Assembly: GCF_900114255.1 (NCBI RefSeq)
Contig: NZ_FOSL01000003.1
Location: forward strand, 69,501 to 133,500
Reading direction: 5' to 3'
Length of the DNA: 64,000 nt
Origin: Neomesorhizobium albiziae
Lineage (GTDB): Bacteria; Pseudomonadota; Alphaproteobacteria; Rhizobiales; Rhizobiaceae
Below are positions 33,484-43,976 of this stretch, in pieces. How positions within the stretch are numbered: the first letter of the stretch is position 1; the number at the start of each line of letters is the position of its first letter. The notes under the pieces were generated by a model, which saw only the letters and a program-made list of their open reading frames with translations, did no database searches and was not told the origin of the DNA. A program made the position numbers and the translations under genes.

Positions 33484-34800
33484 CTAGACGCGCTTGCGGT
33501 AGATGGTGTCGAGCCACACGGCGACGACCAGCACGGCGCCGACGACAATGCTTTGCAGCGGCGAATCGACCCCCAGAAGAACCATGCCGGATTGCAGCGA
33601 CTGCATCAGCAGCGCGCCGAGCATGGCGCCGGCGATCGTTCCCGATCCGCCGGCAAGCGACGTGCCGCCGATGACCGCCGCGGCGATGACCAAGAGTTCG
33701 TCGAGCGTTCCAAGCGAGTTCGTCGAGGAGTTGAGGCGCGCCGATGAGATCGCGGCGCTGATCGCGGCAAGAACACCCATGATCATGAACACCTTCATGG
33801 TAATCCAGCGGGTATTGATGCCGGCGAGATTGGCTGCTTCCGGGTTGCCGCCGATCGCAAAGACATACCGGCCAAAGCGCGTGCGCGTGGCGATGAATGT
33901 CATCACGATGCCTACGGCGACCGCCATCAGCACCGGGATGGCGATGCCATGCGCGATGAACAGCCCTCCTTCGGGGATCGCGATCCCATTTTCTTCGGCG
34001 TACCGCCTCACGATGCCGACAGGCCAGGGATAGGAATTTGCGATCCACACGGCGCCAAGAATGAAAACGCCAATCACGGTGCCTATAAATGCCTCAGCCC
34101 AGATCGGGCGGAGTGGAAACTTGAAGCGCTTGCGTTGCCGGCGTCCGTTTATCAGCATCAAGGCAACGGCCAGGCAGGCGACGATGCCGACGACCCAGCT
34201 CCAGGTCGCGCCAATCGATCCTCGCGGTCCGCCCCCCATGAGCTGGAAGGTGGTGTCGAGCGGCGCGATGGTCTGGCCGCTGGTGATCCACCACGCCGCG
34301 CCGCGCCATATCAGCAATCCGCCCAGCGTCACGATGAAGGCGGGAACGTCCAGATATGCGATGATGAAGCCCTGCAATGCGCCGATCAGCAGGCCGACCG
34401 CGACCCCGATGGCAAGCGCAATGATCCATATCCACGGGTCGCCAAGCGGCAAACCCATCATGCGAACAAGGAAATGCACCTGCGCAAAGCCCATCAGCAT
34501 GCCGACCACGCCTTCCACCGACCCCACCGAAAGATCGATGTTGCGCATCACGATGACCAGGACCATGCCCGTGGCCATGATCGCCACCGACGACGACTGG
34601 ACGGAAAGGTTCCAGAGGTTGCGCGGCGTCAGGAAAAGCCCGCCGGACATGATATGAAGGCCGATCCAGATGACGAGCAGCGCGCCGAGCATGCCGAGCA
34701 TGCGAGGATCGATTTCGGTCGCCTTGAGGAACCGTTGAATAGGCCCGAGTTCGGACGCACGCGCGCGGTCAGGCGACGCGTTCGAGGTCATGTCGGTCAT
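33484..34800 (-). CDS. xylH: Sugar ABC transporter permease (XylH type)
   Basis: A 438-residue permease with about ten or more helices, in the branched-chain/ribose-type BPD_transp_2 family. Typical motifs are [28 protein letters not shown] and [13 protein letters not shown]. The length of about 430 with the long central cytoplasmic insertion ([16 protein letters not shown]) fits the XylH group rather than the shorter RbsC. GGAGG precedes the ATG at 34800; a longer reading upstream crosses the terminator hairpin and is rejected. Confidence 0.9.
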   Translation of the reverse strand: MTDMTSNASPDRARASELGPIQRFLKATEIDPRMLGMLGALLVIWIGLHIMSGGLFLTPRNLWNLSVQSSSVAIMATGMVLVIVMRNIDLSVGSVEGVVGMLMGFAQVHFLVRMMGLPLGDPWIWIIALAIGVAVGLLIGALQGFIIAYLDVPAFIVTLGGLLIWRGAAWWITSGQTIAPLDTTFQLMGGGPRGSIGATWSWVVGIVACLAVALMLINGRRQRKRFKFPLRPIWAEAFIGTVIGVFILGAVWIANSYPWPVGIVRRYAEENGIAIPEGGLFIAHGIAIPVLMAVAVGIVMTFIATRTRFGRYVFAIGGNPEAANLAGINTRWITMKVFMIMGVLAAISAAISSARLNSSTNSLGTLDELLVIAAAVIGGTSLAGGSGTIAGAMLGALLMQSLQSGMVLLGVDSPLQSIVVGAVLVVAVWLDTIYRKRV

Positions 34801-34854
34801 GATTTCCTCCCGCCGGCTGCCGTCTGGGCGGATACCGGCAAACACATTTAAGAA

Positions 34855-34885
34855 GACGCCGCGGTTTTCGTCAAACCGCGGCGTC
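34855..34885 (-). terminator. Stem-loop between xylF and xylH
   Basis: A perfect 13-base stem (GACGCCGCGGTTT and its complement) with a five-base loop, then TCTTCTTAAA on the minus strand. It lies 18 bases after the binding-protein stop. It probably limits read-through, so the binding protein is made in excess over the permease. Confidence 0.75.
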
Positions 34886-34902
34886 AAGCTCTCATGGAGG
34901 GC

Positions 34903-35943
34903 TTAGTTGCAGGCAGCGACGGAGCCGGCCGCTACACCCTGGCACACCACGTCCTTGGGAGCCCAGCCGGCATCGATGACGACGTTCAGGTTGTCCTTGG
35001 TGATCGCGACCGGGGTCAGGAACACCGATTTGGTCACGTTGCCGCCTGGCGTGGTGAAATCGACCACATTGGGGATTTCTTCCATCTTCTTGCCGTCGGC
35101 GAGCTGCGTGGCGATTTCAGCCGCTGCCTTGCCGAGTTCGCGAGCGTCCTTCCACACCGAAACCGTCTGCGTGCCGAGCGCAACGCGATTGAGCGCAGCG
35201 TGGTCGCCGTCCTGGCCGGACACCGGCACGGAACCGGCCAGACCCTGGGCGGTCAGCGCAGCAACAACGCCACCCGCGGTGCCGTCATTGGCGGCCACCA
35301 CGGCATCGACCTTATTGTCGTTGGCCGTCAGGAACTGTTCCATGTTCTTCTGGGCATTGGCGGGCAGCCAGCCGTCGGTATAGGCTTCGCCGGCATTCTT
35401 GATCTTGCCGCCGTCGATCGCTTCCTTCAGCACTTCCATCGAACCGGCAAACAGGAAGTCGGCGTTCGGGTCGGCGCCGGATCCCTTGATGAAGACGTAG
35501 TTGCCTTCCGGCTTGACCTTGAACACTTCGCGGGCCTGCATGCGGCCGACTTCCTTGTTGTCGAAGGTCAGGTAGAAGACGTCCTTGTTTTCGATCAGGC
35601 GGTCGTAGCCGACGACCGGAATACCTTCGTCCAGCGCCTTCTGAACCGCCGGTCCGATGGCCGAGGCGTCCTGGGCCAGGACGATCAGCGCATTGGCGCC
35701 CTGACTGATCAGGCTCTCGACATCCGTCAGCTGCTTGCCGGGATTGGATTGCGCATCGGCCGAGATGTACTTGTCGCCGGCTGCCTCGATGGCCGCCTTC
35801 ATGGCCGCTTCGTCGGTTTTCCAGCGCTCTTCCTGGAAGTTCGACCAGGACACGCCGATGACCTTGTCCTTGGCTTCGGCTACTGCCGAGAGCGCCATCG
35901 ACATGGCAACGCCCGCCAGAATGGCGGTTGCAAACTTCTTCAT
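34903..35943 (-). CDS. xylF: Periplasmic xylose-type sugar-binding protein
   Basis: A 346-residue secreted protein. The signal peptide ([20 protein letters not shown]) ends near AEA. The periplasmic-binding fold starts [17 protein letters not shown], matching the XylF pattern, with [20 protein letters not shown] and a C-terminal pair of Cys (VCQG and AACN). It captures a pentose, most likely xylose, for the following permease and ATPase. It is the first gene of the operon, and a 21-bp palindrome 61 bases upstream is a probable repressor site. Confidence 0.9.
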   Translation of the reverse strand: MKKFATAILAGVAMSMALSAVAEAKDKVIGVSWSNFQEERWKTDEAAMKAAIEAAGDKYISADAQSNPGKQLTDVESLISQGANALIVLAQDASAIGPAVQKALDEGIPVVGYDRLIENKDVFYLTFDNKEVGRMQAREVFKVKPEGNYVFIKGSGADPNADFLFAGSMEVLKEAIDGGKIKNAGEAYTDGWLPANAQKNMEQFLTANDNKVDAVVAANDGTAGGVVAALTAQGLAGSVPVSGQDGDHAALNRVALGTQTVSVWKDARELGKAAAEIATQLADGKKMEEIPNVVDFTTPGGNVTKSVFLTPVAITKDNLNVVIDAGWAPKDVVCQGVAAGSVAACN

Positions 35944-36004
35944 AATTTCCTCCCTGCGCCGGGTGAGGCGCGATGACACTGGCTTGAGCCACTCAGGAAG
36001 CTCT

Positions 36005-36025
36005 TTTTTTCGAGCCTCGAAAAAA
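36005..36025. promoter_or_regulatory. 21-bp perfect palindrome, probable ROK repressor operator
   Basis: TTTTTTCGAG and CTCGAAAAAA are exact complements around one central C. The site lies 61 bases upstream of xylF and 108 bases upstream of the divergent ROK gene, where an operator controlling both would be expected. Confidence 0.72.
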
Positions 36026-36133
36026 TTAATGACTCAACATCCCAAGCGTGTCAATATGATTTCAACGTGGTGCCTTGCCGGTTGACGACTCTCGCAATGC
36101 ATGGAAGAGCCGCAATGCAACCACGGGGGAGGA

Positions 36134-37384
36134 ATGCCGAAAATGACGGTCGGAATCCGTCACGACGATTTGCGCCGCCGCAACCGCGCCATGGTGATCG
36201 CCGCTGTGCGCCGCGCCGGGCAGCCTTCCCGCACGGAAATCGCGGCCACCACGGGGCTCAGCCATTCAACGATTTCGGCCATCTCGGCCGACCTGATCGA
36301 CGAAGGCGTGCTGGCGGAAGCCAAGGGCAGCGAAGCGCCTCTGGCCAAACGAGGCCGCCCGCAGGTGGCGCTCAGCCTTGCGCCCGGCGCCGCCTCGGTG
36401 ATCACCGTCGTCTTGTCGCTCAACTACCTGTCGGCAGCCCTCATCGACTATGCTGGCGGTGTCATCGCGCAGGAACATCGGCGGCTGCCGACGCTCGGCA
36501 TGGCAAAGGCCGATCTCCTCGGCGAAATGCTGGCCATGGTGAGGCGCCTGATCGCCGGCCAGTCGCCCAGCCGGCCGGTGATGCGCATCGTCATGGCGAT
36601 CCAGGGCATCACCGACGCCGAAGCCCGCACCATGCTGTGGTCGCCGATCACCGCCCATAGCGACATTCCCTTCGCCGCGATCCTGGAAGAGGCGTTCGGT
36701 GTGCCGACGCGGGTCGAGAACGACTGCAACATGATCGCGGTGGCGCTGCGCTGGCACAAGCCGGACCGCTACCGCCAGGATTTCATCGCCATCCTGCTTT
36801 CGCACGGCATCGGCATGGGCATGGTGCTGAAAGGCGACCTGTTCACCGGCACCCAGTCGTCCGGCGGCGAGTTCGGACACATGATCCACCGGCCCGACGG
36901 CGCGCTCTGCCGTTGCGGCCGCCGCGGCTGCGTCGAAGCCTATGCCGGCAACTATGCGATCTGGCGCAACGCCAGGCAACGTCCAGAGGACGATGTTCCC
37001 GCCGCCGACATCAGCGACGCCGACATGGCGGACCTCGCTGCCCGCGCCCGCGCCCATGACGGCCCCGAACGCGAGGCGTTCCGCAAGGCCGGCGAGGCGA
37101 TCGGCTTCGGCCTCGGCAGCCTGTTTGCCCTGATCGATCCGGCCCCCGTCGCCATGGTCGGCCATGGCGCACGCGCCTTCGATCTCATCGAGCCGTCGAT
37201 GCGCGAAGCGATCGCCAAAACCGCCGGTGGCCAGCATTCGAAGGCGATATCCTTCGACACGGAGCCGGATGAGACACCATTGATCCGCGAGGGCTGCGCA
37301 ATGCAGGCGCTGACCTTCGTCGATCAGGAAATCCTGGCCCCGGGCCTCACCGGCCCGCTGGTTGAAGGAAAAGACGTCGCCTGA
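36134..37384 (+). CDS. ROK-family repressor, XylR/NagC-like
   Basis: A protein of about 416 residues. A winged helix (about 10-70, with PSRTEIAATTGLSHSTISAI) is fused to a ROK sugar-kinase-like domain. The ROK zinc site is CRCGRRGCVEAY, and the GEFGHM segment carries the conserved Glu-x-Gly-His. It would bind xylose or a related sugar and repress the divergent transporter. The start may be 36134 or 36143: the Shine-Dalgarno stretch GGGGGAGGA abuts the first ATG and is better spaced for the second. Confidence 0.9.
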   Translation: MPKMTVGIRHDDLRRRNRAMVIAAVRRAGQPSRTEIAATTGLSHSTISAISADLIDEGVLAEAKGSEAPLAKRGRPQVALSLAPGAASVITVVLSLNYLSAALIDYAGGVIAQEHRRLPTLGMAKADLLGEMLAMVRRLIAGQSPSRPVMRIVMAIQGITDAEARTMLWSPITAHSDIPFAAILEEAFGVPTRVENDCNMIAVALRWHKPDRYRQDFIAILLSHGIGMGMVLKGDLFTGTQSSGGEFGHMIHRPDGALCRCGRRGCVEAYAGNYAIWRNARQRPEDDVPAADISDADMADLAARARAHDGPEREAFRKAGEAIGFGLGSLFALIDPAPVAMVGHGARAFDLIEPSMREAIAKTAGGQHSKAISFDTEPDETPLIREGCAMQALTFVDQEILAPGLTGPLVEGKDVA

Positions 37385-37390
37385 CACCGC

Positions 37391-37444
37391 AGCGCCGCGC
37401 GTCTGCTCAGACGCACGAAGGTCGCTGTAGCACTTTTGATTTTC
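37391..37444 (+). repeat. Half copy of the RIME-like element
   Basis: From AGCGCCGCGCGTCTG to CTTTTGATTT it matches, on the opposite strand, the second module of the element at 28275-28374, but the TACTGCA hairpin module is missing. It lies between the ROK gene and phoB. A further inverted repeat (AGCGGAA/TTCCGCT) follows at 37471-37504. Confidence 0.65.
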
Positions 37445-37512
37445 TGGCGTCAGCCAAGACGAACAGACGGAGCGGAATACCCGGTTCAACCGAAATCGTT
37501 CCGCTTCAACTG

Positions 37513-38202
37513 TTAAGCTTCCCGGATCGCGTAGCCGGCGCCGCGAATGGTGCGGATGACATCGGGCATGCGCCCGTTGTTGACGGCCTTGCGCAGGCGG
37601 CCGACATGCACGTCGACGGTGCGTTCGTCGATGTAGATCGTCTCGCCCCAGACGTTGTCGAGCAACTGACCGCGCGAGAAGACACGGCCGGGGTGCTGCA
37701 TCATGAATTCGAGCAGGCGGAATTCCGTCGGCCCGAGCCGAATCTCGCTCTTCTTGCGGTAGACACGGTGCGCTTCACGGTCGAGCATGATGTCGCCGAC
37801 CTTGAGCACGCTTGACAGCACCTCCGGCTTGGCGCGGCGCAGCAGCGCCCGCACCCGGGCAATGAATTCCGGCGTTGAGAACGGCTTCACCAGATAGTCG
37901 TCGGCGCCGGTCGACAGGCCGCGCACGCGGTCGCTTTCCTCGCCACGCGCCGTCAGCATGATGATCGGCAGGCGTTCGGTCTCCGGCCGCATCCTGAGGC
38001 GGCGGCAGAGCTCGATGCCGGAAACCGCCGGCACCATCCAGTCGAGGACCAGAAGGTCCGGCACGTTTTCCTGAAGCCTGATCTCGGCCTCATCGCCGCG
38101 CGTCACGACCTCGACCTGATAACCTTCGGCCTCGAGGTTGTAGCGGAGCAGCACGCACAGCGGCTCTTCGTCCTCTACAACCATGATCTTCGGAGCAATC
38201 AT
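37513..38202 (-). CDS. phoB: Phosphate regulon response regulator PhoB
   Basis: A 229-residue OmpR-family regulator. The receiver has VVEDEEPLCVLL, the phosphoacceptor Asp in LLVLDWMVPAVSG and Lys in LVKPFS. The winged helix contains RLGPTEFRLLEFMMQHPGRV and IDERTVDVHVGRLRKA. Sequence and position after phoU identify PhoB. It activates Pho-box genes, including pstS here, under phosphate limitation. It is the last gene of the pstSCAB-phoU-phoB operon, 25 bases after phoU. The usual partner kinase gene phoR is not in the window. Confidence 0.96.
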   Translation of the reverse strand: MIAPKIMVVEDEEPLCVLLRYNLEAEGYQVEVVTRGDEAEIRLQENVPDLLVLDWMVPAVSGIELCRRLRMRPETERLPIIMLTARGEESDRVRGLSTGADDYLVKPFSTPEFIARVRALLRRAKPEVLSSVLKVGDIMLDREAHRVYRKKSEIRLGPTEFRLLEFMMQHPGRVFSRGQLLDNVWGETIYIDERTVDVHVGRLRKAVNNGRMPDVIRTIRGAGYAIREA

Positions 38203-38227
38203 ATGGCTGTCGTTCCCTGTGGATCGG

Positions 38228-38938
38228 CTATTCGGCGAGAACCGTCAAAGAGGTCTCGTCAAGTTTCGGCCGGTGCGGGGGCAATTGCGTGCCGGTCATC
38301 ACATAATACGCGTTTTCGGCGATGTTGGTGACGTGGTCGCCGATCCGCTCGAGGTTTTTCGCGCAGAACAGGAGATGCGTGCAAGCGGTGATGTTGCGCG
38401 GATCCTCCATCATGTAGGTGAGGAGTTCGCGGAACACCGCTGTGTACTGGATGTCTATCTTCTCGTCGTCGGCCCTGAGCGGCTTCAGGCCCTCGGCATC
38501 GCGCGCGACGTATTTGTCGATGACGCCCTGCACCTGCTTCAACACCAGCGCAGCCATCGTCTCGATCGAATGCGACAGGTTTCGCGGCGTCGTCGACTGA
38601 CCGACCGCACCCACACGCTTGGCGATGTTCTTGGCAAGGTCGCCGATCCTTTCCAGATCGGAAGCCATGCGGATGGCGCCGACCACGGCGCGCAGATCCT
38701 GCGCCATCGGCTGTCGCTTGGCGATCAGGGTAATTGCCCGGTCGTCGAGCTCGCGCTGCTTGGCGTCCATGATCGCATCGTCGGAAATCACCCGCTGGGC
38801 AAGCGGATTGTCCGATGACAGCAGCGACTTCGTCGCCGATTGCAGCATCGCTCCGGCGAGGTCGCCCATGTCGCGCATGAGCTGGTCGATATGTTCGAGA
38901 TCCTCGTCGAAGGACGCGACGGTGTGCTCGCGCATCAT
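38228..38938 (-). CDS. phoU: Phosphate signalling protein PhoU
   Basis: A 236-residue all-helical protein with two PhoU repeats. Each carries the metal-binding-type motif, seen around DAIMDAKQRELDDRAI and DRLRADDEKIDIQY-like segments. LERIGDLAKNIAKR and LERIGDHVTNIAENAYY are the characteristic helices. It connects the state of the Pst transporter to PhoR/PhoB signalling. It lies 36 bases after pstB. Confidence 0.95.
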   Translation of the reverse strand: MMREHTVASFDEDLEHIDQLMRDMGDLAGAMLQSATKSLLSSDNPLAQRVISDDAIMDAKQRELDDRAITLIAKRQPMAQDLRAVVGAIRMASDLERIGDLAKNIAKRVGAVGQSTTPRNLSHSIETMAALVLKQVQGVIDKYVARDAEGLKPLRADDEKIDIQYTAVFRELLTYMMEDPRNITACTHLLFCAKNLERIGDHVTNIAENAYYVMTGTQLPPHRPKLDETSLTVLAE

Positions 38939-38974
38939 TCTCTCCTCGTCGTAGGTTGCGGGTACGGTGCGGGC

Positions 38975-39790
38975 TTAGCCGAACCGGCCCGTGATGTAGT
39001 CCTGGGTGCGTTTGTCGTCCGGGTTGGTGAACATCTTGTCGGTGGCACCCTCCTCGACGAGATAACCGAGGTGGAACATTGCGGTCCGCTGCGAAACCCG
39101 CGCCGCCTGCTGCATCGAGTGCGTGACGATGACGATCGTGTAGTTCTCGCGCAATTCGTCGATCAGTTCCTCGACCTTGGCGGTGGCGATCGGATCGAGC
39201 GCCGAGCAGGGCTCGTCCATCAGGATCACCTCGGGACTGACGGCGATGGCGCGCGCGATGCAAAGGCGCTGCTGCTGGCCTCCGGAAAGCCCGGTTCCGG
39301 GCTCGTGCAGCCGGTCCTTCACCTCGTTCCACAGCGCCGCCTTCTGCAGGCTGGATTCGACGATGCGGTCGAGGTCGGCCTTGCCCTTGGCGAGGCCGTG
39401 AATGCGCGGCCCATAGGAAACGTTCTCATAGATCGACTTCGGGAACGGGTTCGGCTTCTGGAACACCATCCCGACGCGCGCGCGCAATTCCACGACGTCG
39501 ATGTTCTTGTCGTAGATGTCCTCGTCATCCAGCGTGATCTTGCCGGTGACTCGGGCGATCGAGATCGTGTCGTTCATGCGGTTGAGGCAGCGCAGGAAGG
39601 TCGACTTGCCACAGCCGGATGGACCGATCAGCGCCGTCACCTGGTTCTGGCGGACGTCGAGGTCGACATCGAACAGCGCACGCTTTTCCCCGTAATAGAC
39701 GGAGACCTTGTCGCCCTTCATCTTGATGGAAGGCTCGTTGGTTCGGGTCGCTAACTTCTGTTCGACGTCGGCTTCAGTCATGATGTTCAT
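38975..39790 (-). CDS. pstB: Phosphate ABC transporter ATPase PstB
   Basis: A 271-residue ATPase. Walker A is GPSGCGKST, followed by LRCLNRMND, which is typical of PstB. The Q-loop is in [17 protein letters not shown], the signature is [14 protein letters not shown], Walker B is [13 protein letters not shown] and the switch is [11 protein letters not shown]. It energises high-affinity phosphate import through PstCA. An alternative start at the second Met is possible. It lies 13 bases after pstA. Confidence 0.97.
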   Translation of the reverse strand: MNIMTEADVEQKLATRTNEPSIKMKGDKVSVYYGEKRALFDVDLDVRQNQVTALIGPSGCGKSTFLRCLNRMNDTISIARVTGKITLDDEDIYDKNIDVVELRARVGMVFQKPNPFPKSIYENVSYGPRIHGLAKGKADLDRIVESSLQKAALWNEVKDRLHEPGTGLSGGQQQRLCIARAIAVSPEVILMDEPCSALDPIATAKVEELIDELRENYTIVIVTHSMQQAARVSQRTAMFHLGYLVEEGATDKMFTNPDDKRTQDYITGRFG

Positions 39791-39803
39791 GTCCTTTACT
39801 CCG

Positions 39804-41417
39804 CTACCAGCGCCGCTCGAAGCGTTTGCGCAGAATTACCGCTATGGCATTCATGATGATCAGGAACGCGAGCAGGATGAGAATGGCCGCCGACGTTTTC
39901 TGCTGGAAGCCTGGTTCGGGGAAATCCGCCCACATGAAAATCTGCACGGGGAGAATAGTCGCTGGATCCGTGAAGCCGCCTGGAATGTCGACGATAAAGG
40001 CCACCATGCCAATCATCAGAAGCGGCGCGGTCTCGCCCAGCGCATGCGCCATGCCGAGAATTGTTCCGGTCATGATGCCGGGCATCGCCAGGGGCAGAAC
40101 GTGATGGAACACGGTCTGCACCTTGGAAGCGCCAATGCCAAGTGCCGCTTCCCGGATTGACGGGGGTACAGCGCGTATGGAGGCGCGCGAGGCGATGATA
40201 ATGATCGGCATTGTCATCAGCGCCAGCACCATGCCGCCAACCACCGGTGCGGAACGCGGCAGCCCGAAGAAATTCAGGAAAACGGCCAACCCGAGCAGAC
40301 CGAACACGATGGACGGCACCGCCGCCAGATTGTTGATGTTGACTTCGATGAGGTTGGTCCATCGGTTCTTCGGCGCAAATTCCTCAAGATAGATTGCCGC
40401 CGCAACACCAATGGGGAAAGCGATGGCAAGGGTAACCACCATCGTCAGAAAGGATCCGACCACCGCGCCCCATACGCCGGCGAGTTCCGGTTCGCGGCTC
40501 GCGCCCCCGGTGAAGAAAATAGTGTTGAAACGGCTTTCGACGAGATTCTGGCCTTTCAGCCCTTCCAGCCAGACAATCTCCTTGTCCGATATCTTCCGCG
40601 AACTCTCCGGTGCGTCGATGACCCGCAGCTTGGCTGCGCCGCTCGCTGCCTGGGCTGTGCCCTGCGGCCTGACAATCACCGTACCTTTGGCGGTGGAGCC
40701 GCCGTTCGCGGCAGGCGAGACCTGGGTCAGCTTGATGATGCCCCCGTCTATTTCGAGTAGCAACGAAGCCGCACCGCTGGTGAGGTTGAGAACTCCGTTT
40801 TCACCTTCGGTGGCACCGGCTGCGTGGGCGAACGTGAGGATGTCGCCCTTGTCGAATCCGAGGTCCACGTCGCCGCTATCGGCTGAAACTGTTACCGTCG
40901 ACTGGAGCGGGGCAATACTGCCCTTGGCCGCTAGGAGGCCCTTCAGATAGAGATCGGCGAAATCATCGACCGGAACGGCGTAGTCCACCGTCTTGCCGAG
41001 CATCGAAGGGTCCTTGGCGATGTCTTGGCGCAACTGTAGCCCAGCGCCGGTCGAAATCATTCCACGCACCAGCCGCCTGTCCTGGCGGCTTGACGCATCC
41101 GGAATCTTGGCCGCCAGCGCCTCCTGTATGACTGCATCGTAGTTGACGCTGTCCAATGCCCCCGGGTCGACTTTTGCGGAGGATAGGTCGACGGGCAAGG
41201 TGATGTAGTTCATCCGCAGGGCCGGCAAGGCCTGTGTAACGATCGTCGAAAGCAGAAGCACGAGGAACAGCGCCGAAATGGCGATGGCAATGGCGCCGAG
41301 CCACTTGAACCGCTGTTCCGCCGCGTACCGCTTCTTCAGCCGCGCTTTGGCGGCATCATCGGCGTGAATGCTCCGTGGGCGGACGACGGCGCCCATTGTC
41401 GAGGTCGTATCAGTCAT
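39804..41417 (-). CDS. pstA: Phosphate ABC transporter permease PstA with N-terminal extension
   Basis: A 537-residue permease, about 240 longer than E. coli PstA. The N-terminal half (one helix at about 38-62, then a periplasmic domain to about 310) matches the DUF3333 extension of alphaproteobacterial PstA. The C-terminal half is the permease, with [35 protein letters not shown] and [20 protein letters not shown] (EAA loop). It overlaps the pstC stop by eight bases, so translation is coupled. Confidence 0.95.
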   Translation of the reverse strand: MTDTTSTMGAVVRPRSIHADDAAKARLKKRYAAEQRFKWLGAIAIAISALFLVLLLSTIVTQALPALRMNYITLPVDLSSAKVDPGALDSVNYDAVIQEALAAKIPDASSRQDRRLVRGMISTGAGLQLRQDIAKDPSMLGKTVDYAVPVDDFADLYLKGLLAAKGSIAPLQSTVTVSADSGDVDLGFDKGDILTFAHAAGATEGENGVLNLTSGAASLLLEIDGGIIKLTQVSPAANGGSTAKGTVIVRPQGTAQAASGAAKLRVIDAPESSRKISDKEIVWLEGLKGQNLVESRFNTIFFTGGASREPELAGVWGAVVGSFLTMVVTLAIAFPIGVAAAIYLEEFAPKNRWTNLIEVNINNLAAVPSIVFGLLGLAVFLNFFGLPRSAPVVGGMVLALMTMPIIIIASRASIRAVPPSIREAALGIGASKVQTVFHHVLPLAMPGIMTGTILGMAHALGETAPLLMIGMVAFIVDIPGGFTDPATILPVQIFMWADFPEPGFQQKTSAAILILLAFLIIMNAIAVILRKRFERRW

Positions 41418-42813
41418 ATTGTTCCCGATATTTCTGGACGACGCGCAACGCGACGATATTCAGCGCAAGCGTGATGCAGAATAGCACCAAGCCAAGTGCG
41501 AAGGCGGCAAGCGTCTTGGCGCTGTCGAACTCCTGGTCGCCGACCAGCAGCGTTACGATCTGAACCGTAACGGTGGTAACCGCTTCAAGCGGATTGGCCG
41601 TCAAGTTGGCGGCGAGACCGGCAGCCATCACGACAATCATTGTCTCGCCAATAGCCCGGCTGACAGCAAGCAGCATGGCGGAAACGATGCCAGGAAGTGC
41701 TGCCGGCAAAACCACCTTGCGGATGGTCTCCGACTTCGTCGCGCCAAGTCCTGCAGAGCCATCGCGCAACGACTGAGGTACTGCGTTGATGACATCGTCG
41801 GAAAGCGACGAAACGAAAGGGATGATCATGATGCCCATGACGACGCCGGCGGCCAGCGCCGATTCGGACGCCACACCGAGCCCGATGCTTTCACCAAGGC
41901 CGCGAAAGAAAGGCGCCACGGTAAGCGCGGCGAAGAAACCATAAACCACGGTCGGGATGCCGGCCAGGATCTCAAGGATTGGCTTGGCGACGGCGCGAAC
42001 CGGTTTGGAAGCATAGTCCGACAGGTAGATTGCTGCCATCAGTCCCGTCGGCGCCGCAACGAGCATCGCGATGAAGGTGATCAACAGCGTTCCGACAAAA
42101 AGGGGAACCATGCCGAAAATGTTCGGATCGACGGCGCCCTGCTGCGTTCCAGCGCCGGTGAATGCGCTCTGTGGGCTCCAATGCGTGCCGAAAAGGAACT
42201 TGTGGATCGGTACCTGCTGGAAGAAGCGCAGCGATTCGAAGATCAGCGACAGTACGATGCCAATCGTGGTCAGGATGGCGACCGCGGAACACGCGATGAG
42301 AAAGACGCGCACGATGCGCTCAACCACATGCCGCGCCCGATAAGCCGGCGCAATCCTTCCGTATCCCCAGAAGAAACCGGCGATTGCCAGAACGGCGCAG
42401 ATAGCCACAATGATCCAGACGCTTCTTGCATGGACCGTTTTATACAAGGCGGCAGCCGCCTCCTTGGTCGCATCAGTGAAGCCCACCACGCCACCGAAGG
42501 CGATGGCCCGTGCGTCGCGTATGAAGGCTTCGACCTGAGGAACACCCAGTCCACCGAGCTCGTTGGCGAAGCTGCTCCTTATGATATTGGATTCGATGCC
42601 CGGCGTGATCAGGGACCAGACTATCAGAGCCAGCAGCGCCGGCACTACGCTGACCAGCGCCAGGAACATGCCGTGCTGACCGGGAAGCGAGTGAAGTTTG
42701 GAGATTTCCCCGTCCACACTCGTCAACGCTCTTGATCGTCCGGCGAAATATGCGGCCAGGAAAAGAGCGATCAGCGCGAAAACCAGATAGGTGACCATTG
42801 CCGAAACCCGCAA
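41410..42813 (-). CDS. pstC: Phosphate ABC transporter permease PstC
   Basis: A 467-residue permease, longer than the E. coli form because of an N-terminal region with two extra helices and a loop containing PGIESNIIRSSFANELGG. The permease core has LFGTHWSPQ, LMAAIYLSDYASKPVRA, AGIPTVVYGFFAAL and the EAA loop DGSAGLGATKSETIRKVVLP. It is separated from pstS by a strong stem-loop. The long forms of PstC and PstA found together are normal for rhizobia. Confidence 0.95.
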   Translation of the reverse strand: MRVSAMVTYLVFALIALFLAAYFAGRSRALTSVDGEISKLHSLPGQHGMFLALVSVVPALLALIVWSLITPGIESNIIRSSFANELGGLGVPQVEAFIRDARAIAFGGVVGFTDATKEAAAALYKTVHARSVWIIVAICAVLAIAGFFWGYGRIAPAYRARHVVERIVRVFLIACSAVAILTTIGIVLSLIFESLRFFQQVPIHKFLFGTHWSPQSAFTGAGTQQGAVDPNIFGMVPLFVGTLLITFIAMLVAAPTGLMAAIYLSDYASKPVRAVAKPILEILAGIPTVVYGFFAALTVAPFFRGLGESIGLGVASESALAAGVVMGIMIIPFVSSLSDDVINAVPQSLRDGSAGLGATKSETIRKVVLPAALPGIVSAMLLAVSRAIGETMIVVMAAGLAANLTANPLEAVTTVTVQIVTLLVGDQEFDSAKTLAAFALGLVLFCITLALNIVALRVVQKYREQYD

Positions 42814-42859
42814 TCGCTACTTAAAAATTTTGCCAATTGGCAAACCCGAGCAAGGAATT

Positions 42860-42887
42860 CGGCCCGGGACAGAAGCATCCCGGGCCG
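42860..42887 (-). terminator. Stem-loop between pstS and pstC
   Basis: A perfect ten-base GC-rich stem (CGGCCCGGGA and its complement) with an eight-base loop, 15 bases after the pstS stop. No strong T-run follows, so it more likely protects pstS mRNA and gives partial termination. Confidence 0.7.
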
Positions 42888-42901
42888 AGTGAAAATTCAG
42901 A

Positions 42902-43906
42902 TCAGGAACCCATGCCCTTGAGAGCCTTGGCATCCTCGGCCGACTTGGCGCGCTCGGCGTCCGGCAGCGGGATCAGGCCCTTGTCGGCGAGATAGCCATC
43001 GGGACCCCAGGCGGCATCCGACGTATATTCGGCGATGAATTCTTCCATGCCAGGGATCACACCAACATGTTCCTTCTTGGCATAGATGAACAGCGAGCGC
43101 GAGACCTTGTAGTCGCCGGACGCGATGTTCTCAAAGGTCGGCTCGACGCCATCCACCTTGTGGCCCTGCAGCTTGTCGGCGTTCTGGTCGAGGAAGGAGA
43201 AGCCGAAAATGCCAAAGGCATTGGCGTTGGCTTCGAGCTTCTGAACGATCAGGTTGTCGTTCTCACCGGCTTCGATGAAAGCGCCGTCTTCGCGGATTTC
43301 CGGGCAAGCTTTTTCGTTGGCAGCCTTAACTTCGTCCTGGCAGGCTTCGACCATCACCAGTTCGACGAAGGCGTCGCGCGTGCCAGAGGTCGGGGGCGGG
43401 CCGAGCACTTCGATCTTGGTAGCGGGCAACGAGGCGTCGACATCCGACCAGTTGACGTAGGGGTTCGGTACAACCTTGCCGTCGACGGCGACGTTCTTGG
43501 CCAGCGCCTTGAAGATCTGCTCTTTGGTCAGATCAACAACTGTGCCGGCTTTCGAATTCGCAAGCACGATACCATCAAAGCCGACCTTGATCTCGACCGG
43601 CGTGGCGCCATTGGCCTTGCAGGTCTCGAGTTCACTTTCCTTTATGGCGCGCGAAGCATTGGTGAAATCCGGGGTGCTTTCGCCAACGCCCGAACAGAAC
43701 AACTTGATGCCGCCGCCGGTGCCGGTCGATTCGACAACCGGGGTCTTGAATTTGCCGCCCTGGCCGAGTTTCTCGGCGACAGCGGTGGTGAACGGGAATA
43801 CCGTCGACGAGCCGACGATCTGAATCTGGTCGCGCGCTGCGGCGTAACCAGCCGACGCGGCCAGCGCGAACGCTGCAGCCGACGCCGTGAGCAAAAGTTT
43901 ATTCAT
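42902..43906 (-). CDS. pstS: Phosphate-binding periplasmic protein PstS
   Basis: A 334-residue secreted phosphate-binding protein. A signal peptide (MNKLLLTASAAAFALAASAG) is followed by RDQIQIVGSSTVFPFT, ESTGTGGGIKLFCSG and PPPTSGTRDAF, the phosphate-coordinating motifs of the family. It belongs to the longer PstS form with extra Cys residues (CSG, ETCKA, EACQD, ACPE). It is the first gene of the pst-pho operon, 70 bases downstream of a Pho box, so it is induced by phosphate starvation. Confidence 0.96.
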   Translation of the reverse strand: MNKLLLTASAAAFALAASAGYAAARDQIQIVGSSTVFPFTTAVAEKLGQGGKFKTPVVESTGTGGGIKLFCSGVGESTPDFTNASRAIKESELETCKANGATPVEIKVGFDGIVLANSKAGTVVDLTKEQIFKALAKNVAVDGKVVPNPYVNWSDVDASLPATKIEVLGPPPTSGTRDAFVELVMVEACQDEVKAANEKACPEIREDGAFIEAGENDNLIVQKLEANANAFGIFGFSFLDQNADKLQGHKVDGVEPTFENIASGDYKVSRSLFIYAKKEHVGVIPGMEEFIAEYTSDAAWGPDGYLADKGLIPLPDAERAKSAEDAKALKGMGS

Positions 43907-43976
43907 GTGGCCTACTCCTGTCCGGAAAATGTCCTGACGCCTTTTCCAGCGTCCGCAGAGGCCATAGCGCCCGTTT

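Noticed and set aside
42532-42557. GGAAC-N17-CGTT inside pstC
   Set aside because: It lies in coding sequence on the antisense strand of pstC with no gene downstream in that direction, so it is a chance match.
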